From Brevinematales bacterium (GTDB lineage Bacteria; Spirochaetota; Brevinematia; DTOW01): a stretch of DNA of 64,000 nt. The stretch spans positions 1 through 64,000 of the forward strand of contig JAOAHF010000009.1 of the NCBI GenBank assembly GCA_026415355.1. The letters run 5' to 3'. The notes below the pieces were generated by a model. The model ran no database searches. It saw only the letters and a list, made by a program, of their open reading frames with translations, and was not told where the DNA came from. A program made the translations under genes and the position numbers. Each line of letters starts with the position of its first letter. Positions within the stretch are counted from its first letter, which is position 1. Positions 26,137-35,130 of the stretch are shown here, one piece after another.

Positions 26137-27465
26137 ATGAAAAAGGGAGAAGAATCTTTAGAGACTCTTAGAAAGAAGTTAGAGGAAAAAGATAGGTTGA
26201 TTAAAGAGCTTGAAAAGATAATAAAAGCTTATGAAGCGGTTTCTGAAATAAGTAGAAATGAACTTATAGATGCTTACAAAACTATTGATGCACAGGAAAA
26301 AGTTCAGCTATTGACACAGTCTGAACTCAGAGAGAAGGATGATATAATTGAGGCTGAAGAGAGAATACTTGAAATGACTGCTGACGAACTTAAACAAGCT
26401 AGAAAAGAGCTTATAGCAAGAGAGATAGTCGAAGAACTTGCAAGAAAAGAACTTCTTGATAAAGAAAAAGTCATAAAGGCTATGGAAGTAGTTTCTGATA
26501 TGATGGCTAAAGATATTAAAGAAAGAGATAAAATAATACAAGCTTTTGAAATAGCAGAGAATTTAGCTAGAGAAGAGATGATGTCTCTAAGAAAGGAATC
26601 TGAGGCTAAAGATGGTGTAATTCATCTAGCGGAGGAAGAAAGAAAAGAAACTGATAATATATTAAAAGCATATGAAAGTCTTGAAGATTTCGCTAGAATT
26701 GAGAGAGAATCTATGATGAAAACAACTGAATATCTTTTTAATACCTTTGTAGATATGATAGTTGGTATGGGATTAGTTGATAAGTCAAATGAGAAAGATT
26801 TAAGAGATGTAGCTAAAAGATTAATTTCTGAGAAATGGTATCTTGCTGTACCTAAGGTAGGTGCTATGGATTTACCAACTGCTCTGAAAATAATAGAAGC
26901 TCATGAAATAATTGAAGAAGTCATGAGAAAAGAAAAGTTAGAAATGGATAATATTTTGAGAGCTTATGAAATACTCGATGAGGTTAAAAGAAAACAGTTT
27001 GTAGAGTTATATAGTATCCTATCTGCTTATGAAAGTCTTCAAGGTTATATCTCAAGGAACAGGGAGTTTTTCGATAAATTGTTTAAAGCTTATGATAGTG
27101 TACAAGAGCTTGATAGAAAAGAAAAGATAGAAATGGATAAAACAATAAAAGCATACGAAGTTGTTGAAGAACTTGCTAGGCAAGAACTTATAGAAAGAGA
27201 TAAAATTACCAAAGCTTATGAGATAGTTGAAGATATGGCAAGAAAAGAGCTTATTGATAGGGATAGAATAATTCAGGCTCATGAGATAGTAGAAGAGCTT
27301 GCTAGACAGGAAATAATACAACTAAAAGAGATAACGAGAGCTCACGAAATAGTTGAAGAAATGGCTAGGAGAGAGTTGATTGATAGAGACAGGATAATAG
27401 AGGCGTATGATAAGCTTTCGGATTTTACCTCGGAAGAAATAAGGAAACTCAAGGAACAGAAATAA
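26137..27465 (+). CDS. Coiled-coil protein of 21-residue tandem repeats
   Basis: 442 residues, nearly all heptad-patterned and highly charged. After a 30-residue lead, residues 31-198 are eight consecutive 21-residue units, each starting A-(Y/H/x)-E. Residues 199-254 are a 56-residue non-repeat insert (YLFNTFVDMIVGMGLVDKSN..., PTALKIIE). Residues 255-422 are eight more units, and 423-442 a partial one. The best units read A(Y/H)E(I/V)VEE(L/M)AR then x-ELI-x-RD-x-II. The unit length equals three heptads, so the phase is kept throughout. No signal peptide. A filament-former or scaffold is an inference; no function is known. A G-rich Shine-Dalgarno sequence (AGGGTAGGGGGG) precedes the ATG. Confidence 0.85.
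   Translation: MKKGEESLETLRKKLEEKDRLIKELEKIIKAYEAVSEISRNELIDAYKTIDAQEKVQLLTQSELREKDDIIEAEERILEMTADELKQARKELIAREIVEELARKELLDKEKVIKAMEVVSDMMAKDIKERDKIIQAFEIAENLAREEMMSLRKESEAKDGVIHLAEEERKETDNILKAYESLEDFARIERESMMKTTEYLFNTFVDMIVGMGLVDKSNEKDLRDVAKRLISEKWYLAVPKVGAMDLPTALKIIEAHEIIEEVMRKEKLEMDNILRAYEILDEVKRKQFVELYSILSAYESLQGYISRNREFFDKLFKAYDSVQELDRKEKIEMDKTIKAYEVVEELARQELIERDKITKAYEIVEDMARKELIDRDRIIQAHEIVEELARQEIIQLKEITRAHEIVEEMARRELIDRDRIIEAYDKLSDFTSEEIRKLKEQK
26227..27402 (+). repeat. Coding tandem repeat, 63-bp unit in two blocks of eight
   Basis: Units of 63 bp cover 26227-26730 and 26899-27402, separated by 168 bp of non-repeat coding sequence. The last four units of the second block (27151-27402) are the most alike; the first block is more diverged. 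Confidence 0.85.
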
Positions 27466-27472
27466 ATTTTAC

Positions 27473-30355
27473 TTATTGCTGCTGCTCTCTATACTTTTCG
27501 TATATTTCTTCGAATTTTGTGTTTAATTCTTTAAATGCTTGTAGTATATCTGGATCGAAATGTTGTGGTTTGGTTCTACCATCTCCTTCGGTTATTATCC
27601 TTACAACTTTGTCGTGAGGTAATTCTGGTTTGTATATCCTTGGAGACCTCAAAGCGTCATAGATATCTGCTATTGCTACTATTCTAGCACTTACTGGAAT
27701 TTGATTCTCTTTTAATCCATAAGGATATCCACTACTATCCCACTTCTCGTGATGTGATAGTGCTATTTCTCTAGCCATACTTAGTTTTGGATGGTCTCCT
27801 AATATTATTGCTCCTGCTATTGTGTGTTCTTTCATTATTTCAAACTCTTCTGATGTTAGTGTACCTGGTTTTCTAAGTATTTCCCTAGGTATTTTAAGTT
27901 TTCCTATATCATGCATTTGTGATGCGTAATATATTGAATTACAAAATTCATTACTGAATCCTAGAAAACTTGCTATTAGTTTTGAATATTCTCCTACTCT
28001 GTATATGTGTACTCCTGTTTCTTCATCCATTTCTTCTGCTGCTCTTGCTAGTGACTGCATAGTGTAAATAAAAGCATTATCTACTTCTTTTACTTCTTCG
28101 AATATTGTTTTCATAAGTAAATAATTAACTATTATAGATTCAAGCATGTTAATATCCCAGTGTGATACCTTTGATGAATAGTTGAAACCTATAATTAGGT
28201 AGTTCTCAGAGTGGATTGCTAGAAAGTTGTAAATAGGATTAATAACACTTGTTACTTCATTTGAAAAGAACTTTGAAAATTCTTGAGGTGATATACCTTC
28301 TTCTGTGTGATCTGCCCATATTACCTTGGTTTTGTTGATTTTCTTCCTCGAATAGAAGTTGATAGGAATGTTTATTGTATCGATATATAGTATTTGTTTT
28401 TCTTGAATTATAGCAAACAGTTTTGAATTTATTAGTGTACTATTTAATTTCCCTAATAGCAAGAATGAAGGTAGATTTACACTGGATTGTAGAAGTATCT
28501 TCGATATTATATCCATTTCTATTTCATCAAATGAAGTTGTTTTGTACCCTAGTATTTTATTTAACAAAATGGTTGAATATGATTCTAGAGTTGTTATGTT
28601 TTTGAATGTTGTTTCAAGTTTCTTCTTACTCATTAGTATCTGCGTTAAATATGATACTGTGTTATTTATGTGTAAAAAGTCATCCTTAAGAAGGATTTGA
28701 ACATCCGCTAGTGATTCTAGAAATTCTCTCGAAGTTTCTTCTGCTGTTTCATAAAATCCTAGTACTGAAAATATATGCGAGTTAAGGGGGTTAGATTTTA
28801 TGTTTCTTATCAAGTTTATTCCTGACATGTTATCTGCTTCGTTGTCGCATATTAGCATTTCGACATTTGTTTTGTTTATCAATGTCATAACTTCTTGATA
28901 CGTGTTGGCGCTGAATATGTTAAAATTTGACATTATAAGAGAAGTTGTTATCTCCTGTCTTATGTCAGGATTTTTTATTAACAAAACTACATTGTTTTGA
29001 GGAAATTTTGATAGTTCCTTTGTTATTATAGTTTGTGTTTCGAGTAGCAATATATAAAATACTTCAGATATAAATATGTCTATTGGCTCGTTCAGTGAAA
29101 AGTTATCAGAGGTCTTTATGGTAACTATAAACTTTATTTCATTTTGGTGAGTTATAGGTATAATAATATCAACATCTAATTTTGTAAATAGCTCAAGCGA
29201 AGATTTGTTGTGTTTTTCCAAAAACTTATAAGATTTTGATAAAATGTTATTTATATCTCCATCAGATAGTTTATATTCTTTTAATTTGTCAATAAATCCC
29301 TTATCTCCATCTATTGCTAGAAAAATGTCAATGACTTTTTTTGAGTTGTTGAAAGTATATAGTTCTATTATGTTTGTACCTAGAAATTGTGTTATCGAGT
29401 TGTGTAATTTGCTTATTATTATTCCGATATTCAGAGATGATATATCCTCATCAGTTATGTTGCTTATAAAGCTTTTTACAAGTTGTTTTATTATCTTATC
29501 AGATCTTTGTTTTATTACTTTGTACAATAGCAATGATATTGGTATTGATGATAGAGCTACAAAAATAGTTACTATGTCTGATGGTGTCATACTGTTAGCT
29601 GTTTTAAGTATCTGTTTATCGTAGATTAGTGTTAATGCTAAATAGAATTGAGGTAATATAGCAAACATGGTAATAATAAGTTTTATAGCGTCCTTTAAGA
29701 TATCTCTTTGATTTGTTACAAATGGAGATATTGAATAAACTAAACTGCTTAGTATCGAAGATATACCCAACGGTAGGAACGACGTATATACATATTGTGG
29801 AGTGCTATAAATTAGAATCGACACAGCTAGAGGAAGGGTTAATACAATTTCTTCAAATATTTTTATTTGTGAAGTTTCGTTTATAACTTTCATGTAAACC
29901 ACTGAAATGGTATTTATCAGAATGTTAATTAGAGAGATCAATTTTGTATATAATATGAAATGATTATTGTCTATAAGTCCTAGAAGATTTGTAGAAATTA
30001 TTGCTAGGAAGGTTATTAATGAGAATATGTTAGAAGTATAGAGAATCAACTTTATTATTTTTATGGTCCTGTGTTTATAAAATCTTTTTTCTCTGATATA
30101 TCTTGCTAATAGAATGTTAATTATCAATGTGAATATAAACACATTTGTAAAAAGTGCTTTTATGAGTACCTCACTGTTAATCTTCATCTCTTCAAGTATT
30201 GTTATTGCTAACAAAGTCAAGAAGATAAGCGATAGTATAATGCTTTTAATTCCATACCTTGTCCTTATGTTTAACTTTATACTATTAAAGATTGTATAGG
30301 CTGTTAAAACTACGTATATTAGAAAATACCCTATTAGTATGTTTGCTTTTTCCAT
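27473..30355 (-). CDS. Membrane-anchored HD-GYP cyclic-di-GMP phosphodiesterase with receiver-like domain
   Basis: 960 residues from the ATG at 30355. The frame extends to a TTG at 30391, but that codon lies within the -35 box of a good promoter. About eight N-terminal membrane helices (1-300) form a sensor region. A GAF-like segment follows, then a receiver-like domain near 460-580 whose CDNEADNMSG retains the phospho-Asp position, then a further sensor region. The C-terminal HD-GYP domain has HDIGK near 815 and HHEKWDSSGYP, and IADIYDALRSP. It probably hydrolyses cyclic di-GMP in response to a membrane or phosphorelay signal. It is convergent with the repeat-protein gene, 7 bp apart. Confidence 0.88.
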   Translation of the reverse strand: MEKANILIGYFLIYVVLTAYTIFNSIKLNIRTRYGIKSIILSLIFLTLLAITILEEMKINSEVLIKALFTNVFIFTLIINILLARYIREKRFYKHRTIKIIKLILYTSNIFSLITFLAIISTNLLGLIDNNHFILYTKLISLINILINTISVVYMKVINETSQIKIFEEIVLTLPLAVSILIYSTPQYVYTSFLPLGISSILSSLVYSISPFVTNQRDILKDAIKLIITMFAILPQFYLALTLIYDKQILKTANSMTPSDIVTIFVALSSIPISLLLYKVIKQRSDKIIKQLVKSFISNITDEDISSLNIGIIISKLHNSITQFLGTNIIELYTFNNSKKVIDIFLAIDGDKGFIDKLKEYKLSDGDINNILSKSYKFLEKHNKSSLELFTKLDVDIIIPITHQNEIKFIVTIKTSDNFSLNEPIDIFISEVFYILLLETQTIITKELSKFPQNNVVLLIKNPDIRQEITTSLIMSNFNIFSANTYQEVMTLINKTNVEMLICDNEADNMSGINLIRNIKSNPLNSHIFSVLGFYETAEETSREFLESLADVQILLKDDFLHINNTVSYLTQILMSKKKLETTFKNITTLESYSTILLNKILGYKTTSFDEIEMDIISKILLQSSVNLPSFLLLGKLNSTLINSKLFAIIQEKQILYIDTINIPINFYSRKKINKTKVIWADHTEEGISPQEFSKFFSNEVTSVINPIYNFLAIHSENYLIIGFNYSSKVSHWDINMLESIIVNYLLMKTIFEEVKEVDNAFIYTMQSLARAAEEMDEETGVHIYRVGEYSKLIASFLGFSNEFCNSIYYASQMHDIGKLKIPREILRKPGTLTSEEFEIMKEHTIAGAIILGDHPKLSMAREIALSHHEKWDSSGYPYGLKENQIPVSARIVAIADIYDALRSPRIYKPELPHDKVVRIITEGDGRTKPQHFDPDILQAFKELNTKFEEIYEKYREQQQ

Positions 30356-30361
30356 GCTAAA

Positions 30362-30391
30362 AATATAACTTAGCTGTGTATCTGGATTCAA
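30362..30391 (-). promoter_or_regulatory. Leaderless-type promoter of the large HD-GYP gene
   Basis: On the minus strand TTGAAT (30386-30391), 18 nt, TATATT (30362-30367), then 6 nt to the ATG at 30355. Confidence 0.6.
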
Positions 30392-30465
30392 GAGAATATA
30401 AATGATTTTCTGAGATTACAGTATTTCTGGAAAGATAAAACAAAAGTAAGAGGTAGTTTATGGGA

Positions 30466-30490
30466 GTGTATATAAATACACCTATATAGG
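30466..30490. promoter_or_regulatory. Two abutting palindromes in a divergent intergenic region
   Basis: GTGTAT-ATAA-ATACAC (30466-30481) and CCTATATAGG shifted to share its last C (30481-30490). Both are perfect inverted repeats, lying between the HD-GYP gene and the small ORF at 30559; candidate operators. Confidence 0.4.
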
Positions 30491-30558
30491 ATATTTAATA
30501 TTTACCGTTGTTGATACATGTTTTGGTAATCTACATAGGATATAAGAGGCAATCGGTA

Positions 30559-30771
30559 ATGATTAGAGTTTGTTGGGAAGGTTCATCAATAAGGGAATCG
30601 AATATTGATGATGAAGTATATAAGTTGTACACGTTACCGGTTAATGCTAAATTTAGTGGTGTTGTATTTTTTTTTCTACGGTATTTAGTACTTGAGGTAG
30701 AAATAACGGGAGTGATTACTAGTTTGAATGAAAATGATCAGAAAATAATTTTGTTACTAAGGGGAGGTTGA
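30559..30771 (+). CDS. Small hypothetical protein
   Basis: 70 residues from an ATG at 30559, with AGAGGC about 10 nt upstream; the frame is open further upstream. Sequence starts MIRVCWEGSSIRESNIDDEV and contains alternating hydrophobic strands (VLEVEITGVITSLN, KIILLLR) suggesting a small beta barrel. No family is recognised and no neighbour explains it. It could be a real small protein or a chance frame. Confidence 0.35.
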   Translation: MIRVCWEGSSIRESNIDDEVYKLYTLPVNAKFSGVVFFFLRYLVLEVEITGVITSLNENDQKIILLLRGG

Positions 30772-31069
30772 TTGTTGGGGTTAACATTATAAAAAACTAT
30801 CTTTGGAATTTGATTTTAAGCTGCAGACATAAGAGTTAGAATTTAGAGAATGATTAATACTCTTGCTGCTAATTTGATGTTGTAATATCAAAGGAGATGG
30901 TATTTCTTAATTTGTGAACAATTTTAGTATTTTTAACGAATTCTATTTTTGAAGACCTGTGATTTTCTGTAGATTCGAATTTTTTTGAAATTTTCTGATA
31001 GTAAATAAGTGGATAAGGATAGTGGTATTATTTAGAATTATGACGCTTAGTGATAATGGAGGATATGTT
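30772..31069. other. Intergenic region before the ROK kinase
   Basis: No gene or RNA element is recognised. A TTTGAAA sequence near 30990 could be part of the kinase promoter, but no convincing -10 box is found. Confidence 0.35.
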
Positions 31070-32008
31070 ATGTATTTAGGAGTTGATTTAGGCGGAACTA
31101 ACATAAAAGCTGGTATAATTGACGATGATGGAAAGATTGTATCAAGCTTGAGTATTCCTACCGAGGCGAATCAAGGGTGGAATAGAGTTTTGGATAACAT
31201 AAAAAAAGTTATCACTAACCTTATCTCTGATAAAGAGATAAAAGCTATAGGTATAGGAGTGCCAGGTCCTGTTGATTTTGAAAGAGGTGTTATAAAAGAT
31301 ATGCCTGCTATAAGTGGTGCAAAGAATGTTAACATAGTTGAAGAGATTAGGAAAACATTTGGTAAACCAACTTTTGTTGATAATGATGCCAATAACTTTG
31401 CTTTAGGAGAGATAGTTTTTGGTGTTGCTAGAGGTAGAAAATATGTAGTTGGTATAACTATTGGTACTGGTATAGGTGGTGGAATAGTTGTTGATGGTAA
31501 GATATACAGGGGAGCTAGGAATTATGCTGGTGAGGTTGGACATATGGTAGTTGTACCAAATGGTTTGCAATGTAACTGTGGTAAATTTGGATGTTGGGAG
31601 GCATATGGTTCAGCAACTGCTATCATAAGGAATGCGCTTTCATATAAGAAAAGAGATATTCAGACAAAGCTTTCAACAATTTCTGATGAAAGAATAGATG
31701 CTAAGGTAGTTTTTGATTTAGCAAGAGAAGGAGATGAATTCTGTAATGGAATATTGCAGAGTGCTTTTTTTTACATAGGAATAGGAATAGCATCTATTGT
31801 TAACATACTGAATCCAGAAATAGTTGTTATAGGTGGAGGAGTATCAACAGCAGGGGATTTTCTACTTGATCCTGTCAAAAAAGTAGCATTTGAAAATATG
31901 TTACCGCCTCTAAGAGAGAATATTGAGATTGTTTTGTCTAGATTTGGTAACAATGCAGGTATGCTTGGTGCTGCAGGACTTGCTAAAACAGAGTATAAGG
32001 GTTATTGA
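31070..32008 (+). CDS. glk: ROK-family sugar kinase (probable glucokinase)
   Basis: 312 residues from the ATG at 31070, with GGAGG 7 nt upstream. N-terminal ATP motif LGVDLGGTNIKAGI, catalytic Asp in VDNDANNFALGE, GTGIGGGIVVDGKIYRG, and the ROK zinc site CNCGKFGCWEAYGS with the upstream His (GEVGHMVV). Phosphorylates glucose or a related hexose. Its 3' end overlaps the convergent dapF by 7 bp. Confidence 0.9.
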   Translation: MYLGVDLGGTNIKAGIIDDDGKIVSSLSIPTEANQGWNRVLDNIKKVITNLISDKEIKAIGIGVPGPVDFERGVIKDMPAISGAKNVNIVEEIRKTFGKPTFVDNDANNFALGEIVFGVARGRKYVVGITIGTGIGGGIVVDGKIYRGARNYAGEVGHMVVVPNGLQCNCGKFGCWEAYGSATAIIRNALSYKKRDIQTKLSTISDERIDAKVVFDLAREGDEFCNGILQSAFFYIGIGIASIVNILNPEIVVIGGGVSTAGDFLLDPVKKVAFENMLPPLRENIEIVLSRFGNNAGMLGAAGLAKTEYKGY

Positions 32009-32862
32009 AGTTTAAATTTGATAAACGTGCCATTATATACTAGGTTTGCACCACCAGTCATATATACATTACCGTCTTCTCCGAGTTCAACATCTAAATA
32101 TCCACCGAGGAGATGGACTCTTAGTTTTCTAGAATTTACGTAATTGTTTAAGATTGTTGCAACAGCTGATGCACATGCTCCAGTACCGCAAGCCATAGTT
32201 TCTCCGCTACCGCGTTCCCAGACTCTCATTGAAATTTCTTCGTTATTTATTATCTTTACAAATTCAACATTTACTCTATTAGGAAACAAAGGATGATTTT
32301 CTATTTTGGGTCCTATCTCACTTAGATCTAAGTTGGATATGTCTTCTTTAAATATAACGCAGTGTGGGTTTCCCATGGAAATAACGTTTATCTTGAATTT
32401 ATCAAATCCAAAATCAAATTCTTCATTTATAACTTTGTTTTTGTTTACTATTGATTTATCGATTGGTACTTTGTCTGCTTCTAAAATAGGTCTACCCATG
32501 TTTACCCTAAAGAGAGTTTCTTTACTTTCTATTACTTCTATCGTTTTAAGTCCTGCCTTAGTCATTACGTTAATTTTATTTTTTTTGTTTACGTATTCGT
32601 AGAAGTATTTTGCTACTTGTCTTATTCCATTTCCACACATTTCTGCTTCACTACCGTCTGCATTGAATATTCTCATTTCACAGTCGTATTCTTTATTAGG
32701 AATTATGAATATAATACCATCTCCTCCTATACCAAAATGTCTATCACACAGACTGGATGCTAATTCTTTCACCTTGTCAACTAAGTTATAGTAGTCATTA
32801 TTGAAAAGGTCTATTAGTATGTAATCATTCCCTAATGCTTCTGCTTTTGTGAACCTTATCAT
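32002..32862 (-). CDS. dapF: Diaminopimelate epimerase
   Basis: 286 residues. The two catalytic cysteines are in DGSEAEMCGNGIRQVAKY and ETMACGTGACASAVA. Converts LL- to meso-diaminopimelate for lysine and peptidoglycan. GGAGGG lies before the ATG. No other dap gene is adjacent. Confidence 0.96.
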   Translation of the reverse strand: MIRFTKAEALGNDYILIDLFNNDYYNLVDKVKELASSLCDRHFGIGGDGIIFIIPNKEYDCEMRIFNADGSEAEMCGNGIRQVAKYFYEYVNKKNKINVMTKAGLKTIEVIESKETLFRVNMGRPILEADKVPIDKSIVNKNKVINEEFDFGFDKFKINVISMGNPHCVIFKEDISNLDLSEIGPKIENHPLFPNRVNVEFVKIINNEEISMRVWERGSGETMACGTGACASAVATILNNYVNSRKLRVHLLGGYLDVELGEDGNVYMTGGANLVYNGTFIKFKLQ

Positions 32863-33072
32863 TTTTACCCTCCAATTTATTGTTGTTTAGAGTACTATTT
32901 TCTAGTATCATTGATTATAATCAATTTAAATGTATAAAGTAAACAACGATTTTTAGAGTGCTTTTAAATTGTTACATTGGCATCTAGTAAATTGCTAATA
33001 TATAAGTTGAATACCTTACACTAAGGAATGTAAAGCTAGATCGCATTATTACTTTAAGATTAAGAATTCCCA

Positions 33073-33110
33073 ACTTACCTTCGGTGGTTGATCTTTTAGG
33101 GAAGGTAAGT
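33073..33110. other. 10-bp inverted repeat between dapF and dps
   Basis: ACTTACCTTC (33073-33082) and GAAGGTAAGT (33101-33110) can form a perfect 10-bp stem with an 18-nt loop. There is no T-tract on either side, so it is not a standard terminator. It lies downstream of dps and upstream of dapF, both on the minus strand. Confidence 0.5.
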
Positions 33111-33128
33111 CAGGATAGTAAAAGAAAT

Positions 33129-33617
33129 TTACTTTTCTAGAGTTGCTCTTATCATCCAGGCAATTTTTTCTTTCTTTTCTAAGATACCTGCTAAGAAGTT
33201 TGTTGTTGCTTCGTCTTTGTTTGAGGATGAAATCTCTATGTATTTTCTTATGTCTTTGATTATTATTTCATGATCTTTAAGTAAATTCTCTAACATTTGT
33301 TTGTCGGTTATAAACTCGTTGTTTTCTTCTAATTTTGTCTCTGAAAGAAAATTTTTCAGAGATGCTGGAACTTTTAATCCTAGTGCTCTAATTCTTTCTG
33401 CTATGTCGTCAATCTCTTCGAATATCTCTTCGTAGATTTTTTGGAAGAATTCGTGTAACTCTTTAAAGTGGGGACCTACTACATTCCAATGATAATTCCT
33501 TGCTTTGACATATAGCACAAACTCGTCTGAAAGAAGCTTAAATAGCAATGATGATATTTGCTCTCTGACTTTTTCTGATAGACCTGTATCTATCTTTTCT
33601 ACATCAACTTTTATCAT
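33129..33617 (-). CDS. dps: Dps-like ferritin (DNA-binding, iron-storage)
   Basis: 162 residues. The inter-subunit ferroxidase ligands are in NYHWNVVGPHFKELHEFFQKIYEEI followed by EEIDDIAERIRALG, the Dps pattern. It forms a 12-mer that oxidises and stores iron and protects DNA from peroxide. AAGGAGG lies before the ATG; a strong promoter lies at 33639-33667. The N-terminus lacks a long basic tail, so direct DNA binding is not certain. Confidence 0.93.
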   Translation of the reverse strand: MIKVDVEKIDTGLSEKVREQISSLLFKLLSDEFVLYVKARNYHWNVVGPHFKELHEFFQKIYEEIFEEIDDIAERIRALGLKVPASLKNFLSETKLEENNEFITDKQMLENLLKDHEIIIKDIRKYIEISSSNKDEATTNFLAGILEKKEKIAWMIRATLEK

Positions 33618-33638
33618 ATAATCCTCCTTATTTGTTTT

Positions 33639-33667
33639 ATAATACTAACTTTTATCTATTAAGTCAA
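33639..33667 (-). promoter_or_regulatory. dps promoter
   Basis: On the minus strand TTGACT (33662-33667), 17 nt, TATTAT (33639-33644), with the ribosome site about 15 nt downstream. Confidence 0.7.
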
Positions 33668-33717
33668 GAGAGTTTAAGTTATGGTAATTTTGTTCAATTT
33701 TAGTTGTGAATTTCGTT

Positions 33718-33723
33718 TATAAT
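33718..33723 (+). promoter_or_regulatory. -10 box of probable near-leaderless promoter
   Basis: TATAAT 10 nt before the ATG at 33734; no Shine-Dalgarno sequence; -35 region weak. Confidence 0.4.
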
Positions 33724-33733
33724 TACTCTTCTT

Positions 33734-35005
33734 ATGTCTGAACTTCATATTTCTCTTTTAATATTTATTTTTGTTTACGTCGTTATATCTGCTAGGCAAA
33801 CGACAATATTTAATCTTGATAGTACTTCTGTTGTATTAGTAGGCTCTTTATTTATGATTTTATTTGGTGTTATGACTCTCGAGGAGGCATTTCATTCAAT
33901 TGACCCTAATACGATATTTCTACTGATTGGTACTATGATATTTTCTGCTTATCTTGAGAGAACTAGATTTTTTGAATTTACGTCTATTTGGTTTATAAAA
34001 AAATCTAAAGTACCTAGTATTATGCTATTAGTTATAATGATTTTGTCTGCTTTTTTATCAGCATTTTTTGTTAATGACACTGTGTGTCTTCTTATGACAC
34101 CACTTGTTATTGCAATAACTAGAAGGTCAAATTTAAATCCTGTTCCGTTTTTACTTGGGTTGGTTATGTCTTCAAATGTAGGTAGTGCTATGACTCTTAT
34201 AGGTAATCCTCAGAATATGATAATAGCAGTTAGTTCAGGACTTGAATTCTCAAGATATTTTTTCTATGTTTTCCCGCTGGTTATCGTATGTTTGTTTGTT
34301 ATCTATTTCTTTATATTGCTTTTGTTTAAAAAGGATATAAGTAACAGTAAACTTGATCTCAATCTGCCTATTTACAGAGTCCCTCAACCCTATGTCAGGA
34401 TACTATACAGACTTGGAGTTTTGTTTGTGTTATTCGTTATGCTACTTTTTCTACCCATAGAAAGTTACTTAGGTATTTCTAGAAGCGATAAACTTCCTTT
34501 GGTTGCTATGATGATAGGATCTTTGGCAATAATGTTAGGTAGGTTTAGACCTGATGAGACTCTTAAGATGGTTGATTGGACCTTAATACTGTTCTTTTCG
34601 GGACTTTTTATGGTTGTTGAGGGGGTTAGAAAAGGTGGTGTTATAGAGTTAATGTATTCACTTTTGTCACCATATTTCGGTAATACTGAACTTAAACAGT
34701 ATCTTTCTTTTTCGTTTCTAACGCTTATAGGTTCTAATATAGTTTCAAATGTACCTTATGTAGTTTTGGCAAAATCTTGGGTATCAAATTTCGTGAATCC
34801 TGATAAGGTTTGGGTTTTACTAGCAGTTATAAGTACCTTTGCAGGTAACCTTACAGTAATAGGTTCTGTTGCTAATATAATAGTGCTTGAAAAGTCAAAA
34901 AGATTCGCGAATATAAATTTCTGGACGTATTCGAAGGTTGGTGTTCCTATAACTATCATAACTTCTACACTTGCTGTAGTATATTTAATACTTATGCCTT
35001 TTTGA
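33734..35005 (+). CDS. ArsB/CitMHS-family ion or dicarboxylate transporter
   Basis: 423 residues with about 11-12 membrane helices. The two inverted-repeat signature segments are NDTVCLLMTPLVIAIT followed by GSAMTLIGNPQNMII, and LIGSNIVSNVPYVVLA followed by GNLTVIGSVANIIVLE. This places it in the ion-transporter (IT) superfamily with ArsB, NhaD and citrate carriers. Substrate (arsenite, Na+/H+ or an organic acid) cannot be told. No arsC or arsR is nearby, which makes arsenite less likely. Confidence 0.85.
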   Translation: MSELHISLLIFIFVYVVISARQTTIFNLDSTSVVLVGSLFMILFGVMTLEEAFHSIDPNTIFLLIGTMIFSAYLERTRFFEFTSIWFIKKSKVPSIMLLVIMILSAFLSAFFVNDTVCLLMTPLVIAITRRSNLNPVPFLLGLVMSSNVGSAMTLIGNPQNMIIAVSSGLEFSRYFFYVFPLVIVCLFVIYFFILLLFKKDISNSKLDLNLPIYRVPQPYVRILYRLGVLFVLFVMLLFLPIESYLGISRSDKLPLVAMMIGSLAIMLGRFRPDETLKMVDWTLILFFSGLFMVVEGVRKGGVIELMYSLLSPYFGNTELKQYLSFSFLTLIGSNIVSNVPYVVLAKSWVSNFVNPDKVWVLLAVISTFAGNLTVIGSVANIIVLEKSKRFANINFWTYSKVGVPITIITSTLAVVYLILMPF

Positions 35006-35130
35006 GAGGTTATATTTTTGTTTGATCTTTTATCATGTTTGTTAACAGTCTTTGGGTAGTGTAAAATTTTTTTAGAGTTTGTGGTAAAATATTTAACATT
35101 TCCTTGGAATTAATTTTATGTAATTTAGTT

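Noticed and set aside
26308-27321. Antisense open frames inside the repeat protein gene
   Set aside because: They arise from the skewed codon content of the coiled-coil repeats and lack starts and homology.
26227-27402. 63-bp periodicity that might be taken for a CRISPR-like or satellite array
   Set aside because: The period is a coding repeat of 21 codons in one long frame; units are diverged at synonymous and other positions and have no spacers.
30355-30391. Longer HD-GYP protein starting at the TTG at 30391
   Set aside because: That codon lies within the TTGAAT -35 box of a well-spaced promoter whose transcript would begin at the ATG at 30355.
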